Shown one piece after another: positions 11,596 to 24,048 of a stretch of 64,000 bases of DNA. The DNA is from Acholoe squamosa (Eukaryota > Annelida > Polychaeta > Phyllodocida > Polynoidae): positions 32,634,613 to 32,698,612 of the forward strand of contig OX439038.1 in assembly GCA_949317995.1 (NCBI GenBank), in the 5' to 3' direction. The notes under the pieces are model-generated. The model did no database searches, was not told where the DNA came from, and saw only the letters and a list, made by a program, of their open reading frames with translations. How positions within the stretch are numbered: position 1 is the stretch's first letter; each line of letters starts with the position of its first letter. The translations under genes were made by a program, and so were the position numbers.

Positions 11596-12150
11596 TAAGT
11601 GGTTTACAGTTTTTGGGTGTCTGTTTTTGGCAGGCCATATATCACTCACTGGCTGGTAGTATTACTTCATCCACATCAGGAATGTACTACCGGCAGTGCT
11701 ACTGGCATATAAACTGTCTTGCTTGACAAGATTATCATTTAGAAACCACCCATCCTTACAGTCTAGTGAGTAATAGTCAGTGTATTGTAAATGGTGATCG
11801 AATGCTCGCGAGAGACAATCGCAATACATCCCACCAAATAGTCTCACACCAAATGTTGACTGAGTAATCAGTACCCAACATAGACCCATGGCGTATACAT
11901 GTATCTCTGATGGACCTATTTAAAGAACGGCGGATTAATGCTGATCTGCACTTTTATAATCTGGATACGTCACTTGGTCCACTCCATCAATATTGATATT
12001 CTTTTACTTCTGTACAATGCTAATGGTGAATTGTTCAGATTCTGAGTGTCCTGGTTACATATTTAACAGCAATCTGCCTTCCATATATGAATATCACATT
12101 GTTCACGACAACCTGTAGCACACATGACAAATGTAGTAATCTGTATATTA

Positions 12151-12427
12151 GGCCACACCAAAAAAATAAGTTGGTCAATGGATCACCATTTACATATTCT
12201 CAGGAATTACAAATTTTTTTTCTTTGAAAAAAATCTTGTCTACAGATTTTGCTAACTTCACTTTCTACTAGTTTTCTCTTTGTGATTTTTAAATAATTTT
12301 TTTTTCGCTCATTTCACTTTCCCAGCAAGGATGCCAAAAAATTCTTAAAAAAAAAAAAAAATCGCTTGCTCACACCATTTTTGCAAAACCAAAATCCGTA
12401 GACCAACTTATTTTTTTTGGTTTGGCC
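12151..12427. mobile_element. GGCCACACC-family MITE, copy 1
   Basis: Terminal inverted repeats: GGCCACACCAAAAAAATAAG then TTGGTC at the left, GACCAACTTATTTTTTTTGG then TTTGGCC at the right. TTA flanks both ends. Interior blocks (TTCTTTGAAAAAAATCTTG and ATTTCACTTTCCCAGCAAGG) are shared with the copy at 24670-24967. Confidence 0.75.
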
Positions 12428-15400
12428 TTACTGTATATGTATACGTGTGTAACTATACCAAAAAGCGTGGTATCAGCAATTCTTCACGTAACTCAATTCA
12501 TATCAAATACCAAATTTCTTTATATCAAACAACACATAAGGTCTCAAAAAGATTATCATTTCTCTCTTGACAAGTTTACACAATATCTTTATTTAATTGA
12601 TATATGTATTACACTTGTATTTGAGCTCTTCAGGGAGCTAGACCATGTTATATCAAATACCATTAATAATGCACTGCCCTCCTCAAATCCCAATGTATAG
12701 TCGTATCATACACATGTACAAGTTTATATACAATTCATCCTTTATAATAATCAACCTATCGACTTACTCAAGTTGAGTAAAGTAAACTGAGCAGAGAAAG
12801 GAGGCCTGCCGAATGGATGATAAGTGAAATTAAGTGAAAACTTTCAGCATGGTTAAAGATTCTGTATTTTGTAGCGTGTGGGCCCAACCCAGGATGGCAT
12901 TAATGGACTAACATGTCAGTAGTCCTCACAAATAGGTGACATTATAAAAAGGGTACCACGACATACCGGTATATAACACGATACAGCCGCACCCTAAGTC
13001 AGAGAGGGGGCTATAAGTCACAGTTTGGGCTTAAAAATTGTAATTTTAGTACAGGTACTTAATGTTTGTTTTTTGCAGGGTAATTTCCATAATCTTACTC
13101 CTCTCAGGATGCTAAGTTCATGATTCCTACGTACATATAATCAACGCTGTTATGTTCTGGAATAGTTCACTCTCGAAGATGTTTCTAGTCTAATTAGGGC
13201 CCATTTGAAAAAAAGGCTGATATTTTTATTAACTTCATTGATAAACGCTTTAGGGTCGATCCATTCATAGAACGTACCCAAAAACTGTGAAATCATTGCA
13301 GAGCCAGAATTCAACAACACAAGAAGTTTGTGTGTTTGAGAAATACAATCAAGGTGACCAGAGAAGTAGTACACGCATGTTTGAATACATTAAATGAGCA
13401 GAGATACATCAACTGAGCAGCTGGTAACATCATAATGTATACACAGACGGGAATTATGTTTGAAGAGGGTGAGCCCAAAGGGATGAAATAACTAGAGTAA
13501 GCCCATGAAAAACTTCATATATACATGTAGATCTCGAAATGCCTTTTCAGCACAGATCTTTTCTTTCCAATACTCAGTACTAAATTACCTAACAAAATTG
13601 AATTCCTTCCTTTACATGTCTATATACAACTGCATATATATATAAAACCATTAGAACACAGGTGATAAACGATTTGTTTGAGATTACGAATGAGATTACT
13701 GATGTATTAAAAGAATAGTTGGTCTATGTGGAATCACTAATTTCTATTTGTCTACAAAAAGGTAGTCTCGTCAATAAGTTTCATTAGGCGTATGGAGGGA
13801 ATTTCATTTATGTCATGCTATTTTTATGTGTTAAATTTCAGGGGGAAATGTTCAGAGATATTAGGATTTTTTTAAGGGTTCATATAGTTTGTAAACTACA
13901 TGTTAAGATATTGTTGCTTAAGAAAAGTCTTTGCTCTATCATATCTTTATCTATAACTTCAAAGCCATAGTCCCAAATTATTGTTTTGCTATGTGACCTA
14001 CAGACACAGTGCTAACATTTGAAACACTCCAGTATCATATCCTATATAATATACCATAACAATCACTGTACACATCTAACTACATGTACATTGTAAATGG
14101 GTCTCTTTCCAATCTAATTAGAAAGGATTTTCATCACACTTGGTATACTTTACATTTCTCAGCAGCAGTGTATATACTCCGAACAAAATATAGCTATCAA
14201 CGAAATAATAAGAAAAACAGGTATCACTTGATTGCTCAAGAAAAGAAATACGATCACAGAAATCAAAATCCCCAAAATAATTAGTTTATTCTAATGAGAA
14301 ATGTAGTGGCGTAGAAATCTTTGACCATATCAAGATTGGTTGTCGAAACGTTGGATTCAGCTATTTATTCAAATATAACATTAAGGAAAAGCAGAACAAA
14401 CTTTCTAAATCAATGGAAATAGCACCATGTATAACATAACTTTAAATTTCTAGTTTGTTATTCATTTCCATTTTCAAGGTTTCAAATTTAAATAAAAAAA
14501 AATCCCAATGATTTTCAGGTGATGGAATGCTTGAGGGTTGAGGAATACATTATCATTTTGCCCCCCTTCTAATAACTAATGCATATAAGAAAACAACAAT
14601 GCCAAGGTAAGAATTAATGTAGATCTGCAGCCGATCTGCACATGGGGCGAGACCCTAAACCCGGTTATGTATTTGTTGCATCAGGAACAATGAATCTGGC
14701 GCAGTCATGGCAGGAATGACATAGTAGGAGACAAAGTGACTGACCGGTGAGAAGGCTACTGACTACCAGTACCAGACTAATTTCTGACTGGTTGTTGCAC
14801 TGCTGCACCCTACAGAGATGGCCTTGTTTCTCTCCCACTACTGCATAACTCACTCCTATGTGTTCACACCAGAATTCTTTGAATGCATTCAGTGCCCACT
14901 TCGATAGCTCTTGTCAGTGAAATTTCTCCTATGTGTGGCACCATTTCAATATACCGTAATTCCAGTATAGCAAACAAGGTCTTACACCTATGTGAGGTGA
15001 CAAGACGACAGCTGTACATGAAGATTTGAACACACAAAGCTTATCGCTGCTCTTGTAGATAATGTTACAGGATGACAGGTCTAAACCTTTTAGTTCACGC
15101 TTCGGGCTAACCCTCAAGAACACACAGTGTAATTTTGTGGATTTGGAAAAGAGGTTTCACACAAATCTTTCAATACTTTGGCATACAACATATATTAATA
15201 GTCAGTTCTCGGACACTTATGAATAAGCACAAATTTCCACATGCATTTCAGGATACAGGCTATTTCGTGTTGTCCGATACTAAATGATTGTCAAAATATG
15301 CAGAATGTGTCATCATATTTTCTAATCTGCAAATGCTAATAGATAGGTAACACATTAGGATGGATTCTACTATACTCTCTACTCCATTGGAAGAGTATAT

Positions 15401-15716
15401 TCCCCAATAAGGTCTACAACTGCAACAATGCCTGTTAACCATAGACGGGATTATTGTCCTCAAATTGTGTATACATACAACATTTCTAGATAAGCATCCA
15501 TTTCTCTGAGTAGCAATGGGTCTCAGATCCAATGAAGATGCATATTTACACAAATATAATGGAATTTACACACATATACTGGGACACACCACACATATAT
15601 TTCTGGACGTGTGCACCTGTGGTGATGTACCATAGTGCACGTCTTTAAAAGGGCGGGTTTGCGGGCGTGGTGGTTGGCGGCCCGTATTACACATCTTCTA
15701 CAGTAGCTACCGTTCA
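12428..15716. other. Non-coding stretch 3' of the LRP gene
   Basis: No exon, RNA gene or complete mobile element is evident. It probably contains the 3' untranslated region of the minus-strand LRP gene next to 15717. Low-complexity AT-rich tracts and TACATGTA motifs are common. Confidence 0.4.
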
Positions 15717-16699
15717 TCATCTGGTGGTTGTAGGTCGTGTATTGGTGTGTACTTCTGCCAGGACCACAGACTCCTCCGTATCACCCAGATCGGCGCTATC
15801 ACTACCATCGCTCTCGCCATCCGAGCCTGCTCGTGACCGCGGTGTGGTTGTGAACAAGATTGGCAGAGGCACTTCTGGATCAGCAGACAACATGGGCACG
15901 TCATCATCCTCCTGCTTGGTGTTGTTATCACCATCCATGGAGACACTGTCTGTAGACGCACTCACTGTCTCTACGCAGCCCGCTGCGTCCTGCTGCTCTG
16001 TAGGTGTTAGCTCCACTGCATCCACCAACGTTCCAGATGGGGCTCGCAGAATAGCTGGGTACTCCGCAGTGGTGGTAGGACCGCGGGGACGTGTCTTACG
16101 TCTCTCACGGCGCCACTGTGCGCTCATACCGGTAGCCAATGAGATATTGACATTAGAGGTCTCTGTGGGGTCACAGTTACTATCAGAGTCATCCCCATCA
16201 CAGTCACTTGACAAGTAGCCTGGGTTGTTGTGTGAACTGTCCACCTGGCTCCCCTGGTGGCGAACAAGTACACTATCTGTCACATTAATCAAGGCTACAT
16301 CGTTTTCATCTTCATCATGAATGACAAGTACCTCCGAATCTCCTCCCATCTGACCTTGAGTTGACACAGAACGACCTTGACTTGATCTCCCATGGTGACG
16401 ACTTCTGCGACCTTGTGACCTTGATGTCCGTCCCCGTTGAAGCTGTTCCAGATACTCCTGTTGAGCTTCATCAAAAGGTCGTGAAGTGAGCATGGCTTCA
16501 TTGTATGGTGGAGGTGCCATGCGGCGTGCAAACATCTCCTCAGTGAGTCTTGATATAGGCGTGGAATAGCGCAAGTTGGCATGTGCCTCATGGAGCCGCA
16601 GTGCATACAACTTACAGGTGCAGCCCAGCGCTATCACTAACAAAAGCCCACAGATCAACGAGCCTATCACTGCTGCTGTTATCACCTTCACTGAAGGGC
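15717..16699 (-). CDS. LRP12: LRP last exon: transmembrane segment and cytoplasmic tail
   Basis: Acceptor TGTTACAG, 983 bases, stop at 15717-15719. It begins with a short juxtamembrane stretch and the hydrophobic segment, then [12 protein letters not shown]. The tail is about 290 residues with [10 protein letters not shown] (a PPxY site, potential WW-domain ligand), an Arg/Ser/Gln-rich block and acidic clusters ([10 protein letters not shown]). Confidence 0.92.
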
Positions 16700-19600
16700 C
16701 TGTAACATGAGAACAATAAATACATTTTTACAAATCTGGTAAAAAGTTGTACATGTATGTAGTTGCTGTGGGAGAATACACAGACATTGAACCTCAGGGC
16801 GGTTTATTTTTCCTTACTACCACATTGCACAAGTTTTTACGTCTTTTTCCTTTAATCACTTCCCACGGAATTTAGTTCTTGCCTTGATCGATAATCATAT
16901 CTTTAGTGGCAATTAAATATTTGGTTCCAAATGTTTAGGCTATAGATTACCAGGTAGATACCCATATTATGATGGTGTAAAATAACATACGGTAACAGTG
17001 CATTTCATCACTGCCGTCCTGACAATCATCTGTACCATCACAGCGCCACGACTCATAGATACAGCGTCGGTTAGAACAGAGGAAGGTACCATTGTGAGGG
17101 CCACACTGGGACGCAGCTGAAACAATACAATCAGCAATCTTATAGAAATATGTGGTTACATTCTACATGTATATGTAAGAGAACAGATAGAATATTTAAA
17201 TCAATGGCTATATTTTGGGAATATAAGAAGGGCTGAATTTAGCTGCCGGCAAGCACACACTCATCACTCACTACCACGTAATTACTATGGGATACTTACT
17301 GCAGTCTTCCTCGTCGTGGCTGTTGCGGCAGTGTGAGATACCATTACAGTGGTCCACCTCTGCGTAACACTGGGTCTCATGTTCCTTACATAGAAACAGA
17401 TGACTTGCACAGCTCCCTGAAAACATAATTAAGTGAAAATGAAGGAAAAAGCAATAAAACGAATCAATTGTAAAATAGGGAAATCTTTGGGCTTAACTTT
17501 TAAATATATATGTGTATACACGGGCACATTCTCTGAAGTACAAAATAACAAAATATGGTTGTTGAGAATTACATGATTCAAGACCATAGAAAATGTCAAA
17601 AGGGTAAATGAGATAAACAGAGTTTGCATGGTTCAAAATGATTTCTCTATTTTTTTGTTTCACTTCTAAAAGATGTGTTGTCCTTAAAATAGTAAAACGC
17701 TCACCACAACCACGCTCATCTCCGCCATGTTCCCTACAGTCCCATGTGCCGTCACATTTCTGTGCAGGATCGTAACAGTCATTCTCATCATGAAGACACT
17801 TAATCTGCTCTGGTAAACAGTGACCTGTGGAAAGGAAGTAGGGGTGAAGCACTGAATTGGATAGACTCTGTGGTACCGATTGAGTTAAAGAAGATTTTGA
17901 AGGTGAAATGTATGATGCATGCAAACATCCATGAACCGGTCATATTGTCCACTACTGATATCATTAAAGAACGAGTGCTGAAGCGAGTGATATCGCTGAT
18001 AATTCGGAAAGGAGCATTTTTTTTTTAGTATGAATGTGATTTAAATTGCATGCATTGCAATTTTATGGGATCATAGGTATATGATTATTTCCCTAGACAG
18101 GGGAGTCCCATGTCCATTGTTGATTTTAAGAAATACTTCTTGCATCTTGTCTGTCCCTCCACCCCATTTCCTTTTAACTACATGAGTGTTATAAATGTGC
18201 CCGTTTATGAAAAACACCTCAGTCTCCCTGCTAAATAATGATCTGCAGTAGGTGACAGGATGTAGGTGACATCAGCACTGTTCTATAGAGGTGGTGCCTC
18301 CTGGTGAGTTATGGGTAAACTAGGCGGTTGCAGCTGGATCATATTTTAGCAGGGGGGATACTGGATGTACTTAACATAGGTGGACCAAGTATCAGAAAAT
18401 CTGTTGCCTACAATATATCATAAATTTTACTATATTCATTTTTATATTGAGTGTCAGAATAATGCTATTATACAGAGTTATATACTGCTACTTTCAAATA
18501 GGAACCAACCAAGAAGAAAACACTATGGTATGGTATATTCATCTCCCATTGCCCCTTAGCTCGAAACATCTCAGTTCCCCCCTACTAAATAATGAACAAT
18601 GAGAACACCATCCTGCTGAAAAGGGTTGGAAAACCCGTCACCCAAAATGTCACCCCCATAGAAAAGCATTGAGTGCACCAAGCGTCTTAAGTTGGACTTC
18701 AGGTGACCTTCTTTTTTTTCAAATCTAAATTTTACAAAGATTACAATCTTATAAGAGGTAAATATTACACCTCCATGATCTTGAATATATACACTATCAC
18801 ATGACAGGTTTCATTTCATCTCATATTTGATGGTTTTGATGTAATTTGAGGGTAAACTCAACCACCTCTTCTCAGAAATGCTCACTTCCAGTCTTAAAAA
18901 TTTCCCCAGCCCCTACCTGTCTCTTAAAACTCGGCTTTCCGAGTTAACAATGCTTCATCAGAGATGTAGAAGTGATACTTATATGTTCAGTTCATTCAAA
19001 ATATTTGGTGATCCTGAAATAGATCCCCTACCTTATCTTTACATGTCTGAAGCACATCCTTACTCAATTCATAAGATCCTCACAAGTATTCATAAGTTGA
19101 GAGAAGGCATGATAGAATACCCACCTTTCATTTGATATGAAGCATTGAATCCCTTCTCCGGGCTATCATTATTTGAGTGGAACTGAATGAAGAGGCGGTT
19201 ACCAGTAGACTCTAGTAGCAGTGGGGGTCTGTTATCTCCATAATACTGTCCTATAATATCTGCATTATCTGAGCCCCCATCAAACACAATAACATAATCC
19301 GTGTTATAGTGGTTTTCTAGCGTGAAGGACTTGAAGCGCAGCTGTATACGGTGGTTGTAGGTGACATGAATCAGCCATTCACAGTGGATGTTAACCGGGT
19401 AGGGGTCTGGGTAGTTAGGTGTTGCAATGTATCCTGATGGACCTTCCAGTGCCCCGCCGCATACACGCCGCATTGATTCTGTGCAGTAGAGGGCTTTATT
19501 ATTCATCTTGATATGCCTCATTTTCCATTATAGAATACTAACATATATGTGTGTACATGTATGTATGTGTATACAAAACGGTTTGTGAGGGACATCCTGG

Positions 19601-22029
19601 CAGTAGGTACCAAAAACAAGTCTCTCTGAATATGACTGTAAGACCATGGGTATAACCGAGTAAAACTTCTCTATGACTGCATATGTTCTCTATGACTGTA
19701 TATTATATCCAATACTTGCAGATCTAAATTTACTGAGTAGTCCAGGTTATTCCTTACCACAGTGAAGCTCATCCTCTCCATCTTTACAGTCCCTTTTTCC
19801 GTCACAGCGTCGGATGTTCCAGTGACACACATACCCTCCTGTCTTACTGTCAAAGCAACCAAAACTCTCTTTCCCACAGTCCCAGGGCCCCAGGGTGGTA
19901 GGATGTTTGATACCTGTTATATCAAAGAGCATAGAAAATCAATCAGTACAAGGACAGTGGCCATGCTATATCAAAGAGCATAGAAAATCAATCAGTACAA
20001 GGACAGTGGCCATGCTACACGTATATCAAAGAGCATAGAAAATCAATCAGTACAAGGACAGTGGCCATGCTAATTTATCTTAAAAGATGCATATTGACTG
20101 GATTAACAGTAGAACTTAAATGTGTATTATGTGAAGAACTGTATTATCTTCTTCCTTAGATATCTATTCTTGCGCTTGTGTTTAATGAAATCATCTTACC
20201 ATCAGTGCAATGCTGCTCATCAGTGCCATCACCACACTCGTCTGCCCCATTACATTGCCACCGCTTCATGATACACTTGCCATTCCCACAGCGGAACTCA
20301 TCGCTCAAACAGTCCTCCGTGTACGGTTGGTGACCTGCACCAAACACAAATTTGTTTGTCATCAATTTTATTCAAAAAAGTTTCAGTTAACCACTCCGTG
20401 TAGCAGATATACCTACAGGATTATATTAACAAATATAGTAACAAGAAAAAACATATTTTACTGTTACACATGCTAGATTGCAGTCTATATTAGTTAGTTT
20501 TTCCTAATTTGGTAGTGTCTTACCGCTGACATAGTAAAGAGTGAAGCCTCGGCCAAGAATGCGCCCCGACCCATGGAACTTCATCCAGACGTGGTCACGC
20601 TTGGAGATGTAGACTTTGGGAACCTGATGGTCCAGTGTACCACATATATAGACGTGTGGCTCCGGTCCCAGCTCCACAAAGTCCCCTTGACATCCATTAG
20701 TAACGTCTGCGGGCACGTCTAGGTCCACAAAACTAAGGAAACCCAATTCCATGCATTAAATAAAGGGCTATTTCAGAATGATAAGTTTACATGATTCACA
20801 TACCGGTATTCTATCATATCAAACACCAACAGCAAATCTATGAGTGGTAAAAAGCTGGATGGTTTGAGTTGCTTTACACCCTGGATAAAAGTAAATGAAT
20901 TTTCAAGGACAGCAATGACTGTTGATACTATAAAGTCAAATGAAGGTAAAAGAATTGTTCCTATACTTTTACTGAAAATGGTGGACACATATATATACCG
21001 TATTCGACCTAATAGGCGCCCAGGGCGCTTAAAAAGTTATTTCTATGGTAGTTCATTACTTAATAGTTTAACTCAAAAATCGTGAAAATTCGGTCCTTCA
21101 CTCGTATGTAAAAGGCCCTAAAAAGTGGGTGGGTGGGGGGGGGGGTTATGAGTGAGTAATAGATGTTTAACGCCATTTCGACAGCTAAGGCCATATTCAT
21201 GGCGAGGGGGTTATTAGGATGACGGCGCTTATTTGGTCGAATACGGTACTGCATGTCCAGTGGCCAAATTTACAGTCAATGAGAATAAAACTTAAGGTAC
21301 CGTAATAGTGTATTAGCATTGGCTAACCTTATAGTAATTACATCGCCTGGGTGCCCCTTGATGAACCACTGCCTGCAGGTGTCCATGTCGTAGGGCTGTG
21401 GGTAATTAGGACTGCTGATCCTACCACGCACACTGGTCCTCTTCTCATATGGTGAGCATGCTGCAAAAATAGGGTTTAACCGTTTAAGTTCAAAGGGTTG
21501 ACTTTTCACCCTCCCTGGTGTAATTGATTAAATACTGTTTAACTAAAGGTGATACAGCTTTTGGCTGGATAATACCAGCGAGCCACAAAAATATCAACAT
21601 TACTTGATTGAGACAAAGGTGCACAATCCTTTATTACAATATCGGTTATGGCACTGCATTATTATATTTTCATGTACATAAATTTATTATTGAATAGTTT
21701 AAATTTGGATGATAGTACCAAAGTTGCTTGGGCCACAAAAAAAACTTGGTCTACGAATTTTGGTTTTGAAAATATGTTGCAAGCACGTGTATTTTTCTTT
21801 TTCTTTTTTTTTTTGTTAATTCTTTTTTTGTCATCCTATGGATTCCTGCTCGAAAAGTGAGGCACAAACGCCAAACATCACAAAGAGAAAACTTGCAGAA
21901 ATGAGGCGAGCGGAATCCATAGACTAAATTTACCTGAAGAACAAGTTATTTTTGTTTAGTGTGGCCTTATATTCCTAAATATATACTTACGTCTTGCGTC
22001 CTTACAATGGCCTATGACAGACATCAGTG
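15717..22029 (-). CDS. LRP12: LRP3/LRP12-type low-density lipoprotein receptor-related protein
   Basis: Single-pass plasma-membrane receptor. Exons read in order on the minus strand: a small N-terminal exon (21991-22029, likely), CUB1 over two exons (21328-21460, 20524-20732), LDLa1 (20200-20334), LDLa2 (19758-19913), CUB2 (19125-19478), LDLa3 (17705-17824), LDLa4 (17300-17416), LDLa5 (16991-17116), then one exon with the membrane segment and whole tail (15717-16699). Each internal LDLa exon is phase 1 at both ends, as usual for this module. CUB-2LDLa-CUB-3LDLa-TM is the architecture of vertebrate LRP3/LRP12. The membrane segment ([20 protein letters not shown]) is nearly invariant against vertebrate LRP12 as I recall it. 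The tail has a PPPY motif and an EDDDVPML segment. The ligand is unknown; known relatives recycle by endocytosis. The signal-peptide exon was not found, and the symbol marks the family rather than a one-to-one orthologue. Confidence 0.9.
16991..17116 (-). CDS. LRP12: LRP exon: LDLa repeat 5
   Basis: Acceptor TTGTTTCAG, donor GTATGTTATT. It has six cysteines and the calcium-site pattern [16 protein letters not shown]. The exit phase fits the last exon. Confidence 0.92.
17300..17416 (-). CDS. LRP12: LRP exon: LDLa repeat 4
   Basis: Acceptor GTTTTCAG, donor GTAAGTATC. It has six cysteines, ending [16 protein letters not shown]. The usual CDG-x-x-DC acidic residues are replaced (CNGISHC), so calcium binding by this repeat may be weak. 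Confidence 0.92.
17705..17824 (-). CDS. LRP12: LRP exon: LDLa repeat 3
   Basis: Acceptor TTTCCACAG, donor GTGAGCG, 120 bases. It contains [17 protein letters not shown]; the repeat is phase 1 at both ends. Confidence 0.92.
19125..19478 (-). CDS. LRP12: LRP exon: second CUB domain
   Basis: Acceptor CTGCACAG, donor GTGGGTATTC, 354 bases. A whole CUB domain: [20 protein letters not shown], a [11 protein letters not shown] strand, then [20 protein letters not shown]. The FDG and Tyr/Asp positions of calcium-binding CUB domains are present. Confidence 0.93.
19758..19913 (-). CDS. LRP12: LRP exon: LDLa repeat 2
   Basis: Acceptor TATAACAG, donor GTAAGGAA. The repeat ends [20 protein letters not shown] three-copy tandem repeat starts immediately 3' of it in window coordinates (19919). 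Confidence 0.92.
19919..20072. repeat. Three-copy tandem repeat, 49-55 bp unit
   Basis: ATCAAAGAGCATAGAAAATC and the following AATCAGTACAAGGACAGTGG are repeated at 19921, 19970 and 20025 with almost no divergence. It lies in the LRP intron between LDLa1 and LDLa2, starting a few bases from the acceptor of LDLa2. Confidence 0.85.
20200..20334 (-). CDS. LRP12: LRP exon: LDLa repeat 1
   Basis: Acceptor GGTGCAG, donor GTAAGATG. It contains [20 protein letters not shown] then [10 protein letters not shown], a canonical LDLa repeat. Confidence 0.93.
20524..20732 (-). CDS. LRP12: LRP exon: second half of CUB1
   Basis: Acceptor TTTCCTTAG, donor GTAAGAC. It begins FVDLDVP, the core CUB strand, and ends [11 protein letters not shown]. 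The split codon with the preceding exon gives Ser (ITIS-FVDLD). Confidence 0.92.
20998..21246. mobile_element. CCGTATTCGACC-ended MITE in an LRP intron, carrying a SINE fragment
   Basis: Left end CCGTATTCGACCTAATAGGC and right end GCGCTTATTTGGTCGAATAC then GG are inverted, flanked by TA on both sides. The interior 21149-21208 matches the 5' part of the SINE at 33921-34102 (GAGTGAGTAATAGATGTTTA). Confidence 0.75.
21328..21460 (-). CDS. LRP12: LRP exon: first half of CUB1
   Basis: Acceptor TTTTTGCAG, donor GTTAGCC. It reads [20 protein letters not shown] then [18 protein letters not shown], the classic start of a CUB domain. Confidence 0.9.
21731..21966. mobile_element. GGCCACAC-family MITE, copy 2, beside LRP microexon
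   Basis: Left end GGCCACAAAAAAAACTTGGT and right end ACAAGTTATTTTTGTTTAGT then GTGGCC, diverged. Its right end is 24 bases from the donor side of the putative microexon. Confidence 0.65.
21991..22029 (-). CDS. LRP12: Putative 39-base LRP microexon
   Basis: Acceptor AAATTTCAG and a perfect donor (GTAAGTATAT) bound 39 bases that keep phase 1 at both ends and encode [12 protein letters not shown]. It would sit just before CUB1, where vertebrate LRP12, as I recall, has a small optional exon. It rests on splice signals and phase only. Confidence 0.5.
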
Positions 22030-24048
22030 CTGAAATTTAGCCAAGATAAACCATGTTATAGTAAGTGTGATAGACTCATATATGTCCCTACATTTACAGC
22101 CAGATTCTAAGTAACCAGAGTATCTAGCTGTGAAACTTTGTTCACAGCTGGAAATAAGTCATAGTAAGAACAGGTGACACATTTTTAAAAGCCTTGCACT
22201 CAGCAACTAAAGCATGTACCCACTCACTGTTTCCATGCACCTGCCTGGTAGGTATGTCTTGTCCTTATGCTCAATCATTCATGTCATGTCCTGCCCTAAA
22301 TTAATCCCATGCAGTGGATTTATTTCCCAAATGGAGAGACCAGGGACCTTATTTACAACATGGCTGGTCAGCCTGAAGTGGCTGCTGGGTAATCATGTCA
22401 AGGCCATTAGGTCATGGTGTTGCAGGGGCCAGGGAGCATTGTTTTACAGTGGGGCTCAGTCATGCATGGCCATCATGGAAGGCAACACCTGTGTGCACTG
22501 TATGCATGCTTCCTCAGGTGACCCCAAGTAATTGGCACGGGAAGTGACATAAGAGGACATAAATCTGTCATGGTGCTTTCATGGACCCATGCAGGTCTCC
22601 ACTTCAGCAGGGAAATGTTGGAAATTACAGGTATTTAGACTTTATTGACATTACAACAACAAGTGGTAGGTAGCACTAACGATAATACAGGCACTCTGAG
22701 TGATTGGGGCAAGGGCAGTAGGTGAGAACAACTCCTTCTTAGTGTCACCTGTTTTTATAGTACTTTCTGTGCGTCTCAGTAATGCAATATACACAGGTTT
22801 CATCAACCATAATACAGTAGGTGGCACTAGTGTTGACCTGACCATTTTGGCCCGGTTACAGGGGCACCACTGGAAGGGTGATTCTGAAGGAAAAGAGGGT
22901 GGTCAGAGTAGGGTTGTCACCTGTCATTACTGTGGTGGACACTGGAGGAGAGATAATAAACATCAAAGACAGCACCCCCTACCCAGGCCTGAGATAACCA
23001 TTAACACACTCCTCCATGGTGGGATAATCTATATTTAATTGGCTTAATGCCCCCAAGGGACCTGTCTTGTGGTTTGTAATGACCACCAACACCACCCCCA
23101 TGCACACCCTTCTGCCCCCTTTTCTGAGCTCTCAAAACTGGAAGGTCACTCATATTTATCTAAGTCTAGATAGATTTTGGCTCAAGATAATGCCCTAATA
23201 TCGCAGGGATGGGTAGATGAACATTTTCTCCCTATGTAGCTGTAATTTTTAAGGTGAGGGGACATTTCTACCAGATTAAGGCTCATCTCTGAGAGGTGTC
23301 TCTTTCTCCATATTGATTGCATAGGGTTATGGGGCTAGATAAGTGTCTAGTCCTCCTAGCTGGCTAACCTACAAGGGCTCCCCCTTGTGATGGTGACTAG
23401 TAAAACTGGTGTATACTGAGATCAAGCTGTGTCTAGATTATAAGGGGTTAAGTGTGCCCATCATGCTATAGCTGTTATGACGTAATGTCAGTAGTACCAG
23501 CAAAGGTCGCGAACATCAAAGAGTTGCGCCTTACTACCTATTCAATCTAAGATGTGCCATTCTAAAGGACAGTCAAAAGTTGATCAATGTCATTGGTTTG
23601 TTCGATTTGATCGGTAGTTAGGGCACTTCCAATCCGATCTGACTGGGAGAATCAAACTTGTTTGATACTCAAATTGCCAGATCAGATCGAGCGTATGCTA
23701 CAGACGCCCCCTGCACATGAAGATCGTTACAGGCTGCCGACCCATTGGGCCTCGTCTGCAGTTGGTGTAGTTTGGGGAGCCGAGCTAGAGTCACCCATTG
23801 GTGCACCCATACATGGTTTTAAAAATTCAACATGTGTGACATGACATCGATGTGGGGGTGGGGGTGTGTTAAAATCAGATGTGTGAGACTTTTAAAAATC
23901 CATGGTCACAGAAGAAGGCAACAAAATGCAATGCATTAAAATTGACAAGTAACAAACGGTCATTTGTTGAAATTAGGCACACCGACACAGCGCTGATTTC
24001 TCGCCACCCATGTATAGGCACACTGGTGATACACATTCAGCCATATTA
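22030..24048. other. Stretch upstream of the LRP coding exons
   Basis: No coding exon is seen. The LRP signal-peptide exon and promoter may lie here or further right, but no hydrophobic N-terminal frame with a good donor was recognised. Sequence is of more even composition than the repeat-rich blocks around it. Confidence 0.3.

Noticed and set aside
15667..16218. 183-codon plus-strand ORF
   Set aside because: It is the antisense shadow of the LRP tail exon, which has splice signals and family similarity on the minus strand.
22214..22531. 105-codon plus-strand ORF upstream of the LRP exons
   Set aside because: No domain, signal peptide or fitting splice sites; wrong strand for the missing LRP first exon.
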